Shown here: positions 47,436-56,367 of the stretch, one piece after another
How positions within the stretch are numbered: the first letter of the stretch is position 1
How the letters are laid out: each line of letters opens with the position of its first letter
Origin: Thalassotalea marina
GTDB taxonomy: Bacteria > Pseudomonadota > Gammaproteobacteria > Enterobacterales > Alteromonadaceae
DNA length: 64,000 nt
Assembly: GCF_014656435.1 (NCBI RefSeq)
Contig: NZ_BNCK01000001.1
Coordinates: 62,001 to 126,000, forward strand
Direction: 5' to 3'
The notes under the pieces: model-generated
The model's input: the letters and a program-made list of their open reading frames with translations, nothing else
Databases searched by the model: none
What the model was told of the DNA's origin: nothing
Program-made: the position numbers and the translations under genes

Positions 47436-47467
47436 TTCGCGTCGATATTCAACATTGGAACGCATAC

Positions 47468-49621
47468 GTGATAAAACTAACCAAAACCGCAATAATGATT
47501 GCCGCGATATTAAGCACACCGACTTTTGCGCAAAACTCTTCAGAGTTAAGCGAAGATAAACAAGCACAACAAGACATTGAAGTTATTTCCGTTACCGGAA
47601 GAGCGGTAAACTTATATCGTAACGGTGATTCCGCTACAGGGAAGTTAATTACAGACCCGTTAAATTCCACCCAAATGATCAGCTCTATCAACGAAAGTTT
47701 AATTCGTGACCAAGGCGCACGTGACGCTAAAGACTTATACCGAAACATTGCGGGTGTTAGTCAGTTTAGCTATGCAGGCGTTACCGCACGCGGCTTTAGA
47801 CAGGAAGAAATTTACTTTGATGGACTACGTGGTGACCCTTACGTGGGTTTTAACGTACCACAACTGTTTAACGTTGAGCGTGTCGATTTCTTGAAGGGCC
47901 CGGCTGGCATGTTATATGGTCCAGGGGCTCCAGGTGGTTTATTTAACTACGTTACCAAAAAGCCAAGCAGTGAATTTAGGGCGCAGGGGCGTATTATTGC
48001 TGGTACAGATAGTCGCTTTGGTGGCTCTTTGGAGTTAAATGGTGAAATTGCCGATAAACAAAATGCACGCGTGGCGGTGTTTCACGAGCAGCAAGATACC
48101 CATAGAGTACACAGTGATAGTGAAGTAACAATTGTTGATACTGGATATTCGCTAGAGCTGCAAGATTCTCTGTTAACTTTACAATACACACATTATCAAC
48201 AAGACCTAGCGGCAAACCGGTTACGTGGTGTGCCAGTAGATGATAATGGCAACTTTTTAACCGGAACTGACTGGAATCATAACGAGCCAAGTGATTTCTT
48301 AAATATGCGCTCTGATGTGTTGCAGGCATCGTTAGTTGGCCATTTAACTGGGCAACTTTCTTATGATGCAGCCATTCGTTACATCGATAATGAACAGGAG
48401 CAAAATTATCACGAGCCTAGAGCCTTAATTGACAGCAATGGCGATGGTCAAATTGATTTGGTCGGGCGCGAATTTAGAGATCAGTTGCGTGAACAGCAGC
48501 AATTATCATTTGGTATCAATTTTGTTTATGAAAGCCAATTATTGGGAGCTGAACAACGCACTGCATTTGGTGGTGATTATTATCAAGGTGAAGAAGACGC
48601 TTTGTTAGGTGGCGCAAAATTTTCTAAAGATCATATCAAGCGTTATTTAAGCAATAGCTCACTTGATTCTGATATTTTACCGCTTAGCTTGTTCAAGCCT
48701 AACTATGGTAAAACACAATCGAACAAGTACGATGTAAAGTTTCGCCCAAAGCGTAACACAGAACAAGAGCGCACAGGGGCGTATGTGCTAAATGAACTTG
48801 CTTGGCAGCAGTTTACTTTGGTTACCGGTGTGCGTTTTGACCAATTTGACGATACCTCGGGCACAGTGTCATTTGACGATAATAATGTCAGTTATCGATT
48901 AGGTGGTATATTCAAAGCTACTGACAACATCTCTTTTTATGCACAATGGGCTGATTCTTATGAGCCTCAGGGGGTTGGCAGTCAGAACGAACTTGTCGGT
49001 GGGCCATTTGAGCCAACGACAGGTACCATTGTTGAAGCTGGTCTTAACGCTGAACTATTTGATGACACTATGTTATTGCGTGTATCCACCTATCAAATTA
49101 AACGTCAAAATTTGTTGCAAGCAACGGGTTTAGATCCTGAAGGTGATGGTGAAGATAACTTAGCTGCTGTTGGAGAGGTAACCAGTGATGGTGTCGAAGT
49201 TGAGGTCATTGCTGATATTACTCCAGACTGGGTAGTCAGTGCTGCCTATGCCTACAATGATGCACAAATTACTAAAGGCGCTGGCGGTAGTGGTATTCGC
49301 AACAACGTTGGTGATCGCTTTGCCAATGCACCAAAAAATCAATTGGGCTTTTGGACTCGTTATCAACTGCCTGAACAACATTTAGCGTTTGCATTAGGTG
49401 GCAATTATGTTGATGAACAGTTAAGCCTGTCTGGACAAAAAGTGAAATCTTACTTTGTTGCCGATGCTTCAATTATTTTTGAAGTGGATGACTACAAAGT
49501 AATGTTTAGAATCGATAACTTGTTTGACAAAGAATATGCTGAATCTGGTTTTATTGACAGAACTGGGCATTTTCCGGGCAAACCACGCAGTGCTTTTGTT
49601 GAGTTTACCTATAACTGGTAA
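47468..49621 (+). CDS. TonB-dependent siderophore receptor, FhuA/FoxA type
   Basis: 717-aa outer-membrane receptor of the TIGR01783-type group. Signal peptide is residues 1-22 (ending TFAQ), plug domain with VSVTGRAVN-like TonB box region and FLKGPAGMLYGPGAPGG, then barrel ending FVEFTYNW. The open frame extends to 47420, but that overlaps a Fur box; GTG at 47468 gives a proper signal peptide and has GGA eight bases upstream. Probably hydroxamate or related siderophore; the ligand cannot be read from sequence. Confidence 0.92.
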   Translation: MIKLTKTAIMIAAILSTPTFAQNSSELSEDKQAQQDIEVISVTGRAVNLYRNGDSATGKLITDPLNSTQMISSINESLIRDQGARDAKDLYRNIAGVSQFSYAGVTARGFRQEEIYFDGLRGDPYVGFNVPQLFNVERVDFLKGPAGMLYGPGAPGGLFNYVTKKPSSEFRAQGRIIAGTDSRFGGSLELNGEIADKQNARVAVFHEQQDTHRVHSDSEVTIVDTGYSLELQDSLLTLQYTHYQQDLAANRLRGVPVDDNGNFLTGTDWNHNEPSDFLNMRSDVLQASLVGHLTGQLSYDAAIRYIDNEQEQNYHEPRALIDSNGDGQIDLVGREFRDQLREQQQLSFGINFVYESQLLGAEQRTAFGGDYYQGEEDALLGGAKFSKDHIKRYLSNSSLDSDILPLSLFKPNYGKTQSNKYDVKFRPKRNTEQERTGAYVLNELAWQQFTLVTGVRFDQFDDTSGTVSFDDNNVSYRLGGIFKATDNISFYAQWADSYEPQGVGSQNELVGGPFEPTTGTIVEAGLNAELFDDTMLLRVSTYQIKRQNLLQATGLDPEGDGEDNLAAVGEVTSDGVEVEVIADITPDWVVSAAYAYNDAQITKGAGGSGIRNNVGDRFANAPKNQLGFWTRYQLPEQHLAFALGGNYVDEQLSLSGQKVKSYFVADASIIFEVDDYKVMFRIDNLFDKEYAESGFIDRTGHFPGKPRSAFVEFTYNW

Positions 49622-49631
49622 CTTCTTAATT

Positions 49632-49663
49632 AAGATAAAGGCGATAGTTATCGCCTTTATCTT
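49632..49663. terminator. Strong bidirectional terminator hairpin
   Basis: A perfect 14-bp stem AAGATAAAGGCGAT / ATCGCCTTTATCTT with loop AGTT separates the siderophore receptor from the convergent CobN-ExbB-DUF2149 operon. The T run is weak and partly inside the stem. Confidence 0.75.
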
Positions 49664-49692
49664 TCAACGCCAATTAATACACTAATTTAAGC

Positions 49693-50019
49693 TTAGTTCT
49701 CTTTACTAATTAATATCAGCTTACCCGTTTTAGGGTCTTTATACACTTGCCCCAGCGACTCCATTCCTTGAGTTTGTCCTTTTAATGCTTGGTCTAGCTG
49801 TGCTGGCAACTGGGTTAATTCCTTGCCAGCTTTTACCTCCAAAGTTTTATGTGCTGCGGTAATATTGAGTTTCTGCTGTAATTCTGGACTTTGGGCTACA
49901 AGGGCTAACATTAAGCCCAGTGAAAACACTAACATCACGTCCATAATATTGGCAAAACCTGCTAGCGGGTCACTTTCTTGCTCAGCAAAGGTAGAAGATT
50001 GCCACGATGGTTTAGTCAT
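49693..50019 (-). CDS. DUF2149 protein, ExbD-like partner of the CobN operon
   Basis: 108-aa membrane protein: a short cytoplasmic N-terminus, one TM helix (residues about 24-43, DPLAGFANIMDVMLVFSLGL) with Asp28 at the membrane edge like the proton-relaying Asp of ExbD/TolR, then a periplasmic part ending in VYKDPKTGKLILIS, the DUF2149 signature. Last gene of the operon, 13 bases after the ExbB-like gene. Probably forms the stator of a proton channel that powers the CobN-like protein. Role is inferred. Confidence 0.85.
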   Translation of the reverse strand: MTKPSWQSSTFAEQESDPLAGFANIMDVMLVFSLGLMLALVAQSPELQQKLNITAAHKTLEVKAGKELTQLPAQLDQALKGQTQGMESLGQVYKDPKTGKLILISKEN

Positions 50020-50032
50020 AATCTCGCTCCTA

Positions 50033-50545
50033 CTAATGACTGGCTACTTTACTTGGCTTTTGATGCTGTGTGATGTCAATCACTGCCGTTTCTTGTTGTT
50101 GAACAAGTTGCATATTTTGCCAAGTATTTTCATACCAACGTCTGCGCACTCGACCTATGATAAAAGCCACTAAACCGACTAGTAAGCCGATGACTGTGGT
50201 GTCAAAGGCGACCGTCAAGGCTGTCGCCAAGAGTTCAATATTGCCAGAGCCTAGTGCTGTTAGCCCTGGGCCTAATGGGATCAAGGTGCCCATTAAACCC
50301 AAAATAGGGCCAGAGCGTGCCAGCAAATCTACGCGCTCTAGTCGTTTAGTCGCGTAGTGTTTAAAGAGTTGTTCTGCTTGCAAACTCGCGATATTAAATT
50401 TAGTTAATGCAAAGGTAGGCTCCGCTATTGCTTTGCCCAGCTCCCATAAGGTGACAATAAGTGAAATGATCAAAGCAAATATTACTGGGTAAAGTAACAA
50501 GCCGACCAATAGGTGCAGTGCACCTTGTACTATGCCATATTCCAT
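50033..50545 (-). CDS. MotA/TolQ/ExbB-type proton channel protein
   Basis: 170-aa inner-membrane protein with three TM helices. The family core GPILGLMGTLIPLGPGLTAL (residues about 79-98) and the following TALTVAFDTTVIGLLVGLVA are the proton-channel helices. With DUF2149 it should form an ExbBD-like motor using the proton motive force. It begins 16 bases after the CobN-like gene, so it is dedicated to that protein rather than to general TonB function. Confidence 0.9.
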   Translation of the reverse strand: MEYGIVQGALHLLVGLLLYPVIFALIISLIVTLWELGKAIAEPTFALTKFNIASLQAEQLFKHYATKRLERVDLLARSGPILGLMGTLIPLGPGLTALGSGNIELLATALTVAFDTTVIGLLVGLVAFIIGRVRRRWYENTWQNMQLVQQQETAVIDITQHQKPSKVASH

Positions 50546-50561
50546 TGTTAAATCTCCTAGG

Positions 50562-53500
50562 CTAGTTGTTTGCGAGCTGCTTAGCTAATTGTTCTGATTG
50601 ACGTTTACTGCGATAAAAACCTGCAACAATCACCAATAAAACTCCAAGTGTAAGCCACCAAAGCCATTGACTAGTTTGCTCACCTCCCGCTTGTTGCTCT
50701 TGTGATTTTGGCGATTTTTGCTCACTAGCTGCATTTGGCTGAGAGGTGTCTGACTTTTTAGTTAGTGAATTGCTGTCTTGTTCAACCGTTAACTCGCTAA
50801 TGCGATGTACTTCAGTTTCGCTTTGCTCTATGTCACCTTTAGCCGACTTGATGGCTGAGGCTATCGCTTGAAACTCTTGTGCACTAAGATGTTGCTCTAG
50901 CCAAGGCAGCATCGGATTGTCAGGATCGGTGTGACCACTGCCTGGTAATCCATGTTGTGCCACTAAAGCCGAGAACTGTTGTGCCAAATCTTGGATAGTT
51001 TGCTCTGATGCTTGCCAAAATTCTTTTTGTATAGCGACTAACATTAAAGCCAACATATTGCTTTTAACATGAGCGTTATGGCCTTCGGCTAAAAAGCTAT
51101 CTAAATCGAGTTGATATCTATCATCAATGTAAATAGCTTTAACCTCTTCCCATGCCCAGTCGCCAACCAGTGTTGGGTTAGTGACTTGCCAGCCCCACAG
51201 GTATTCTAAAAACTCATTACCCATGGTACGGGCACCAGCATAACCATGTGCCATTTGACCTTTTAGCCATTCAGGGTTAAGAAAGCGTCCTCTTAATTCT
51301 TGTCTAAGTGCTAAGCCTAGAGGTCTAGTTTTCACTTGGTTAGGATCAGCATGGTCGATAACAAAGTTATTAGGTGCTTGGCCTGTAATGGATTCAATGG
51401 CTAAACTTAATCCGCCCAAATAATCAAAAGCATCGTTGTTATCAATTAAGCCATATAAATTACTTGAGCGGCCAAAATACGTATTTTCTACATTGGCCAG
51501 CGCTTGTTTAAAGGCCGTTTGAGCTGGCGCACCATAACCTGACAAACCGTAGCTGTGACCTAAACGTCGCATGTAGACCTTGGCAAGTTCTTCACGCTTT
51601 TCCCATGCGCCCGAACGCTCAACCAAACGGTTAATGCCCGCACCGTAACTGCCAGGTGCATCACCAAATACTCGATAAGCAGCGCTTGTGCCGGCGTCTT
51701 TAGCGCTTAAACCCGCCTGCATTGAAGCGCGCGTTTGTTTAACCCAATGAGCTGCCACTTGGTTTTGGCTAAGCGGTTCATTGCCACCTTTAGCATACTT
51801 GCCCAGTTGTGCTAAGGTTTCTGTTAATGCTAGGCTAAGAGCAGGGTGCTCTTTTTTAATAGTATCGGCACTGGCGTCTAGTGCCATCAACACGGCTTTA
51901 TCCACCAACACCATTTGTTGACTGTATAGATCTCTAAATAAACCCGACGTGGTAAACACCACATCACGACGGACACGATTATCCAGTGATTGATGCTTTA
52001 GACCTTTTACTAGCCCTCGGCTATTCCACACTGGCTCAAGACCTAACATGTCCAAACCAAAGGCGATCATCACCCCTTCATCACGCACTACATCAGAGGC
52101 CCATAAAATAACGGCTTCACGTTTATCCGCTGATTGCTGGTTATTTTTCCTAGCAGCCTGTGCCATTTCTTGACCGAGTTGCCAGGCTAAGCGGCTAGGG
52201 ATAAGTGAGCTATCTAGGGCATAAAAATTACGGCCTGTGGGTAAGCTGGCAGGGCTGCGAATAGGATCATTGCCTGGGCCTGGTGAAATGTAGCCGCCGC
52301 TTAATCCATTTAACAAACTTTGCATTTCGGATTGCGGCGAGGCGATCAGTCTCGCCTTTAATGATGCTTCACTTAAGGCATTGTCGCTGTTTAATGTCAG
52401 ATCCGCTGTTTGTGGATTTTTCGACATCATAGAGCTTAGCATCATCTCTATTGCGTTATCTTGCCAATCTTTGCCAAAAATATGCAAACCCAAAGGCATA
52501 AAACGCTCTTGTAAGTCCGTTAGGTAATGGCCAACTTCATGTACCAACATGTCATCGTCAACTTCTTCAAAACTGATGCCCATGATGGCAAGTTCAGCTG
52601 AAATGGCCTCGGCGATTTCATCTTTAAGCTCAAGCTGATCAACCTTGTCACGAATTTGTTTTACTAATCGTTGCTCAACCACTTCATTATCTGCGGCATG
52701 ACTGGCTTCAAAACTTTCAATAAGCTGGCGAAGTTGCAGTAATTGGTCATAAAGTGGTGTGCTGGAAAGTGGTGGTGTTAAATGATCTACCATCACCGCT
52801 AAACCACGGCGCTTAGCTTGAATACCTTCGCCGACACCATCAACAATGTAGGGATATACGCCGGGAATATCGCCACCAATAATGCGTGAATAATCATCTT
52901 GGGCTAGGCCAACAGAGCGTTTAGGTAAAAACTCATAGGTTGAGTGGCGGCCTAAATGTACTATGGCATCTGCTTTAAATTGGTTTTGTAAAAAGTGATA
53001 AAACGCCAAGTATTGATGTGGCGGTGGAAACGCTAAATTGGCATGTAGCAGTTCTTCATTTATTTCCCAGCCACGAGGTGGTTGAGGACCAATATAAATA
53101 TTGCCAAATTGAATGCCAGGGAATAACAACTTACCTTGATAGGTCATTACTTTGCCTGGTGCTTCGCCCCAGCCACCTAACCCTTCAATGCCAGTTTGTT
53201 GCAACGCAGTGATCACTTTAGGTGCTTCTGACATACAAGCGATTTGGTTAGATTTTTCAGAAATCGCTTGCTGATAACAATGTTCTAATTGTTCTAAAAG
53301 TGCGAGTGCACGAGCACGACCTTTGTGATCAACGCCTTCTAATAAATGATGCATTTCCTCGAGTGTATGATGCAGGGCGTCTTCTGCTAAATGTGGTTTA
53401 CCAGCTTGATTAGCTTGAATAATTTGTTGATGCAATAAGCCAAAAGGGCCATGTATCATTTCGTGTTTAATGGTTTCTGGCAGGGTGTTAAACCAAGTTT

Positions 53501-54977
53501 GGTATTCAGAGCCAGTCATGGTTTTAATATGTTGGCTCATGTTTGCGAGTGCTGCTGAGTCTCTGGGCAAATTAATGCCTTGCTGCTGCATTAAGTCCAA
53601 TAGTGCTTCTTGTGAGGCGGGTAATTGACCTGTGTGGTAGCCCGCTTTTTGTAGCTGATTGAGAATTTGCCAAAGTGATGCAGGAACGTCTAAATTATCG
53701 GCACCTATGTTATGTCGCCCCGGCGGATGATTGTAATAAATAATGGCGATTTTTTTATCTCGATTGGCCTTACGTTGTAAGTTGTGCCAGCGAGAAACTC
53801 GGGTTAACACGGAAGTAATGCCGCTCGGCTCTGCAACAACGCCTTGTACTTGTATACCGGTTAATGGATCTTGGTGAGAATCTCCTGCGGTGGCGATAAC
53901 TAAAGGCTGGCTGGCGCCTTGTAGTTCAGGCATGGCTACTTGGTAATAAACTTTATCGTGTGCTAATCCGTCAGACGATAATTGGCGTTCAATGGCTGAA
54001 CGGTCTCTTAATTTTATCGCTTTAATCACTGGGACATTGAGGGTGTCTAAGGCTTCGGTCACTTTTTCTCGACCCTCTCCACCTCCAATAACAAAGTCTT
54101 GCAACATGACAATTGCCGTTAACTGTTGCTTTATCTGTTTTAACTCTTGCGCTGCTAGAACACCAGCTTCTCCCCAAAATGCCAACGCTGAAATACATTG
54201 AATATCATGTGATGTTTGCACTTGCTGACACATGTCTCTGATAAGTTTTGCATCGGCAGGGCGATCGCCACCTGCATGATCAAGGATGGCGACAATCGGT
54301 TTGCTTTTATCCAAATCAGGTAGCTTAGATAAGCTAACTTGATGCTGACGTTGATCTGCTGTGTACCAGCGAAGCTGCGGTGTAGGTTGAGCTTTGTCGT
54401 AGCTGATGTTTTCATTCAGTTGGTGAAAAGACCAAGCAAAAAGTTGCGCGGTATTTTCAGCGCCTTTAGCCTGCCAATAAGATCTTGCTTCTAGCCATTT
54501 ACTTTGTTGCGGATGAATTTCTTGCAGACGGCTTAACGCTTGCAAAAAATTATCCCCTAGGCGATTAGCGGAGATATCACGAGCATGTTGTTGATCGCGA
54601 AAAACTTTAACGCCATTAATTTGGCTTAATGCAACCAGACGATGATCACTGTTTAAGATAATTTTATCTTGTTTACTTTGCTGAAATAGGGGCGTGAGGT
54701 GAGCAACTGTACCACCAAATAAGCCAATTCCAATAATGCCTTGGCTGTTATTAACCAATTGCGCTAACGCTTGATCAGACATGGCACTAATTTGGCTGTC
54801 TGTTCTTGCTTTAATAGTAAAATGTTGCTGGCTTGGGTGTGCTAATTGAAATAAACGCGCCGCCTCTGCAATAGTTTCTGCATTGCGCTGCGAGCTAAGC
54901 ACTAATAAGTAATTTTCGTTTACATTGGCCATAACATGTTGGCAAAACAACATGGCCAATAAAATCAAAATGCGCAT
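50562..54977 (-). CDS. Periplasmic, membrane-anchored CobN-like (de)chelatase
   Basis: 1471-aa protein of the CobN/magnesium-chelatase H-subunit family. Unlike cytoplasmic CobN (about 1275 aa), it has a signal peptide (residues 1-17, ending HVMA) and, after a Ser/Gln/Glu-rich linker, a C-terminal TM helix (about 1436-1453) with a basic tail, so the catalytic body should be periplasmic. Family stretches include PPGRHNIGADN, HLGRHSTYEFLPKRSVGL, and GDAPGSYGAGINRL. No CobS/CobT is present; instead ExbB-like and DUF2149 genes follow. This matches, to my knowledge, the HmuS-type proteins of Bacteroidetes haem loci. Haem iron release or a corrinoid reaction are both possible. Confidence 0.88.
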   Translation of the reverse strand: MRILILLAMLFCQHVMANVNENYLLVLSSQRNAETIAEAARLFQLAHPSQQHFTIKARTDSQISAMSDQALAQLVNNSQGIIGIGLFGGTVAHLTPLFQQSKQDKIILNSDHRLVALSQINGVKVFRDQQHARDISANRLGDNFLQALSRLQEIHPQQSKWLEARSYWQAKGAENTAQLFAWSFHQLNENISYDKAQPTPQLRWYTADQRQHQVSLSKLPDLDKSKPIVAILDHAGGDRPADAKLIRDMCQQVQTSHDIQCISALAFWGEAGVLAAQELKQIKQQLTAIVMLQDFVIGGGEGREKVTEALDTLNVPVIKAIKLRDRSAIERQLSSDGLAHDKVYYQVAMPELQGASQPLVIATAGDSHQDPLTGIQVQGVVAEPSGITSVLTRVSRWHNLQRKANRDKKIAIIYYNHPPGRHNIGADNLDVPASLWQILNQLQKAGYHTGQLPASQEALLDLMQQQGINLPRDSAALANMSQHIKTMTGSEYQTWFNTLPETIKHEMIHGPFGLLHQQIIQANQAGKPHLAEDALHHTLEEMHHLLEGVDHKGRARALALLEQLEHCYQQAISEKSNQIACMSEAPKVITALQQTGIEGLGGWGEAPGKVMTYQGKLLFPGIQFGNIYIGPQPPRGWEINEELLHANLAFPPPHQYLAFYHFLQNQFKADAIVHLGRHSTYEFLPKRSVGLAQDDYSRIIGGDIPGVYPYIVDGVGEGIQAKRRGLAVMVDHLTPPLSSTPLYDQLLQLRQLIESFEASHAADNEVVEQRLVKQIRDKVDQLELKDEIAEAISAELAIMGISFEEVDDDMLVHEVGHYLTDLQERFMPLGLHIFGKDWQDNAIEMMLSSMMSKNPQTADLTLNSDNALSEASLKARLIASPQSEMQSLLNGLSGGYISPGPGNDPIRSPASLPTGRNFYALDSSLIPSRLAWQLGQEMAQAARKNNQQSADKREAVILWASDVVRDEGVMIAFGLDMLGLEPVWNSRGLVKGLKHQSLDNRVRRDVVFTTSGLFRDLYSQQMVLVDKAVLMALDASADTIKKEHPALSLALTETLAQLGKYAKGGNEPLSQNQVAAHWVKQTRASMQAGLSAKDAGTSAAYRVFGDAPGSYGAGINRLVERSGAWEKREELAKVYMRRLGHSYGLSGYGAPAQTAFKQALANVENTYFGRSSNLYGLIDNNDAFDYLGGLSLAIESITGQAPNNFVIDHADPNQVKTRPLGLALRQELRGRFLNPEWLKGQMAHGYAGARTMGNEFLEYLWGWQVTNPTLVGDWAWEEVKAIYIDDRYQLDLDSFLAEGHNAHVKSNMLALMLVAIQKEFWQASEQTIQDLAQQFSALVAQHGLPGSGHTDPDNPMLPWLEQHLSAQEFQAIASAIKSAKGDIEQSETEVHRISELTVEQDSNSLTKKSDTSQPNAASEQKSPKSQEQQAGGEQTSQWLWWLTLGVLLVIVAGFYRSKRQSEQLAKQLANN

Positions 54978-54989
54978 AAAATCTCTTAT

Positions 54990-55002
54990 TCGGTATAACC
55001 GA
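54990..55002. promoter_or_regulatory. Short inverted repeat upstream of the CobN-like gene
   Basis: TCGGT-ata-ACCGA, 13 bases upstream of the CobN-like start codon. It could be an operator or a weak hairpin covering the ribosome site. No Fur box or minus-strand B12 box was found in 54978-55440. Confidence 0.25.
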
Positions 55003-55032
55003 TTTTATTATTAAAATGTGACGAGAATTTAT

Positions 55033-55278
55033 GACAAATAGGCGAAGCACACCCCCACAAGAGTGGTGGTGCTTATTTGACTTGTCGAGTATTCTCGCTC
55101 GATGAGTAATACCGACTCGACTAAATATTTGGTCAAATATTTAATTGAATTGGTATAAGACTTTGTGACATGTATCTGGCTTCTATTGTTTGCAATAAAA
55201 CAATAGCTACAGTTGCGAGTACAGCTCCGGATTAACGTTATACCAATTGAATTAAATATTTATTTCAATTGGTATTAT
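55033..55278. repeat. Composite palindromic repeat element (MITE/REP-like)
   Basis: A gene-free stretch built of nested inverted repeats. CAAATA...AAGCAC / GTGCTT...TATTTG at 55035-55079; GTCGAGT / ACTCGAC at 55084-55121; a 23-base arm at 55136-55158 that is the reverse complement (one mismatch) of 55238-55260; CTATTGTT / AACAATAG at 55183-55206; and TACCAATTGAA / TTCAATTGGTA at 55241-55274. TATACCAATT-type intergenic repeats are, to my recollection, common in Colwellia relatives. Confidence 0.6.
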
Positions 55279-55453
55279 TCAACGACGACCGGATTCCATG
55301 TGGTTATTTAAAACACACAAAATCGGCACGGATTTAATCGCTAAAACAGTTTCATGTCAAGAAAATCGCAGATTAAACTACCAAGCAAGCCGGTGGTAAG
55401 CCGTTGTCATATCTATTGAAAAATACTAAATACTCGGGTAAAGTGCCCAGCTA

Positions 55454-55629
55454 CATAGGTGCCTTAATTGACTTTAAAAAAAGAGCCAATGAGGTGAAAC
55501 GTGAAACAGGTGAAATACCTGTGCTGCCCCCGCAACGGTAACTGCGAGCATCAACAAATTAACCACTGTATGTTGTCATATGGGAAGGTGTTGTAATGCG
55601 ATGAACAGAAGCCCGGAGACCGGCCTATG
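55454..55629 (+). promoter_or_regulatory. Cobalamin riboswitch
   Basis: Carries the conserved core GAAACAGGTGAAATACCTGT, then GCTGCCCCCGCAACGGTAA, and the B12 box AGCCCGGAGACCGGCC at its 3' end. P1 is CATAGG (55454-55459) with CCTATG (55624-55629). It controls the downstream membrane protein and probably the corrinoid genes after it, shutting them off when adenosylcobalamin is plentiful. Confidence 0.93.
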
Positions 55630-55664
55630 AGAACTCTAAACTGCGGTGGGCGGCTTATTCAGAG

Positions 55665-55747
55665 TAAGGCAACAGATCACAATTGGGTAAACCCTCGCCT
55701 TAACTGTGTAGCTTGTTTACCGTTAATCTTGATTAGCGGAACAGTTA
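55665..55747 (+). promoter_or_regulatory. Possible translational expression platform of the riboswitch
   Basis: TAACTGT (55701-55707) can pair with ACAGTTA (55741-55747), closing a hairpin that encloses the ribosome site AGCGGA and the first base of the start codon. TAAGGC (55665-55670) can pair with GCCTTA (55697-55702), which competes for the same strand. No T-run terminator is present, so control of translation is likely. Confidence 0.45.
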
Positions 55748-56352
55748 TGACCAAACCTATTTTTTCTAATAATTCTAATAAAATAGCTATGTTAGCTATT
55801 GGTAGTTTGCTGCTGGTGTTGATGTTAATGACACGCGGCAATCACTTTATGTCGAGTGTCAATTTACCCAGTGCATCCATTGCGGTATTTTTCCTCGCTG
55901 GTCTTTATTTATCTAGGATCAGTGCTTTTTGGTTCTTTTATATCACCAGTATTGTTATTGATTTGTCAGTTAGTTACAGCAAAGGGGATTTTGGTAGCTG
56001 TATTACCAATACATACCCTTTATTAGCCTTTAGCTACGGCGCTGTGTTTTATGCGGGCCGATTATTAAGCGTTAGCGTTGCTACTGGGCTGAGCACAACA
56101 TTGGCGTTAAAAACCCTATTGGTTTTATTTATCGGTACTTCAGTGGCTTTTGTTATTTCAAACGGCAGTTATTACTGGTTCTCAGGTAATTATGTTGAGC
56201 CAAACTGGCAAGAATACACGGAACGTTTTGCCAAATATTATCCAAGCTATATCTTGCGTCCGTTGTATTACGTTGTACCTGCACTACTGATTCATTGGAC
56301 GTTTTCAACCATTCGCATTAAACAACAAATTGATGCAATAAAAATCAAATAA
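55747..56352 (+). CDS. Cobalamin-riboswitch-controlled membrane protein (BtuM-like candidate)
   Basis: 201-aa protein with about five or six TM helices. The frame is open back to an ATG at 55627, but that lies within riboswitch P1; ATG at 55747 with AGCGGA upstream is the likely start. Cys85 in GDFGSCITNTYP sits in a loop after TM3, comparable in position to the cobalt-liganding Cys of BtuM, a solitary S-component-like vitamin B12 transporter. Riboswitch control and the corrinoid genes downstream support cobalamin or cobinamide uptake. Assignment to BtuM is tentative. Confidence 0.65.
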   Translation: MTKPIFSNNSNKIAMLAIGSLLLVLMLMTRGNHFMSSVNLPSASIAVFFLAGLYLSRISAFWFFYITSIVIDLSVSYSKGDFGSCITNTYPLLAFSYGAVFYAGRLLSVSVATGLSTTLALKTLLVLFIGTSVAFVISNGSYYWFSGNYVEPNWQEYTERFAKYYPSYILRPLYYVVPALLIHWTFSTIRIKQQIDAIKIK

Positions 56353-56367
56353 TAATTACTGCAACCC

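Noticed and set aside
54155-54415. 86-aa minus-strand ORF within the CobN-like gene
   Set aside because: Different-frame shadow of the long gene; no supporting features.
50562-54977. Standard aerobic cobaltochelatase CobN for de novo B12 synthesis
   Set aside because: Signal peptide and C-terminal TM helix put it in the periplasm, and no CobS, CobT or corrin-ring genes are near; only nucleotide-loop genes are present.
54978-55440. Second cobalamin riboswitch on the minus strand controlling the CobN-like gene
   Set aside because: No B12 box or GCCGCAACGG-type core was found on the minus strand in this gap.
55627-55746. N-terminal extension of the BtuM-like protein from ATG 55627
   Set aside because: The ATG forms part of riboswitch P1, no ribosome site precedes it, and the encoded stretch is not signal-like.
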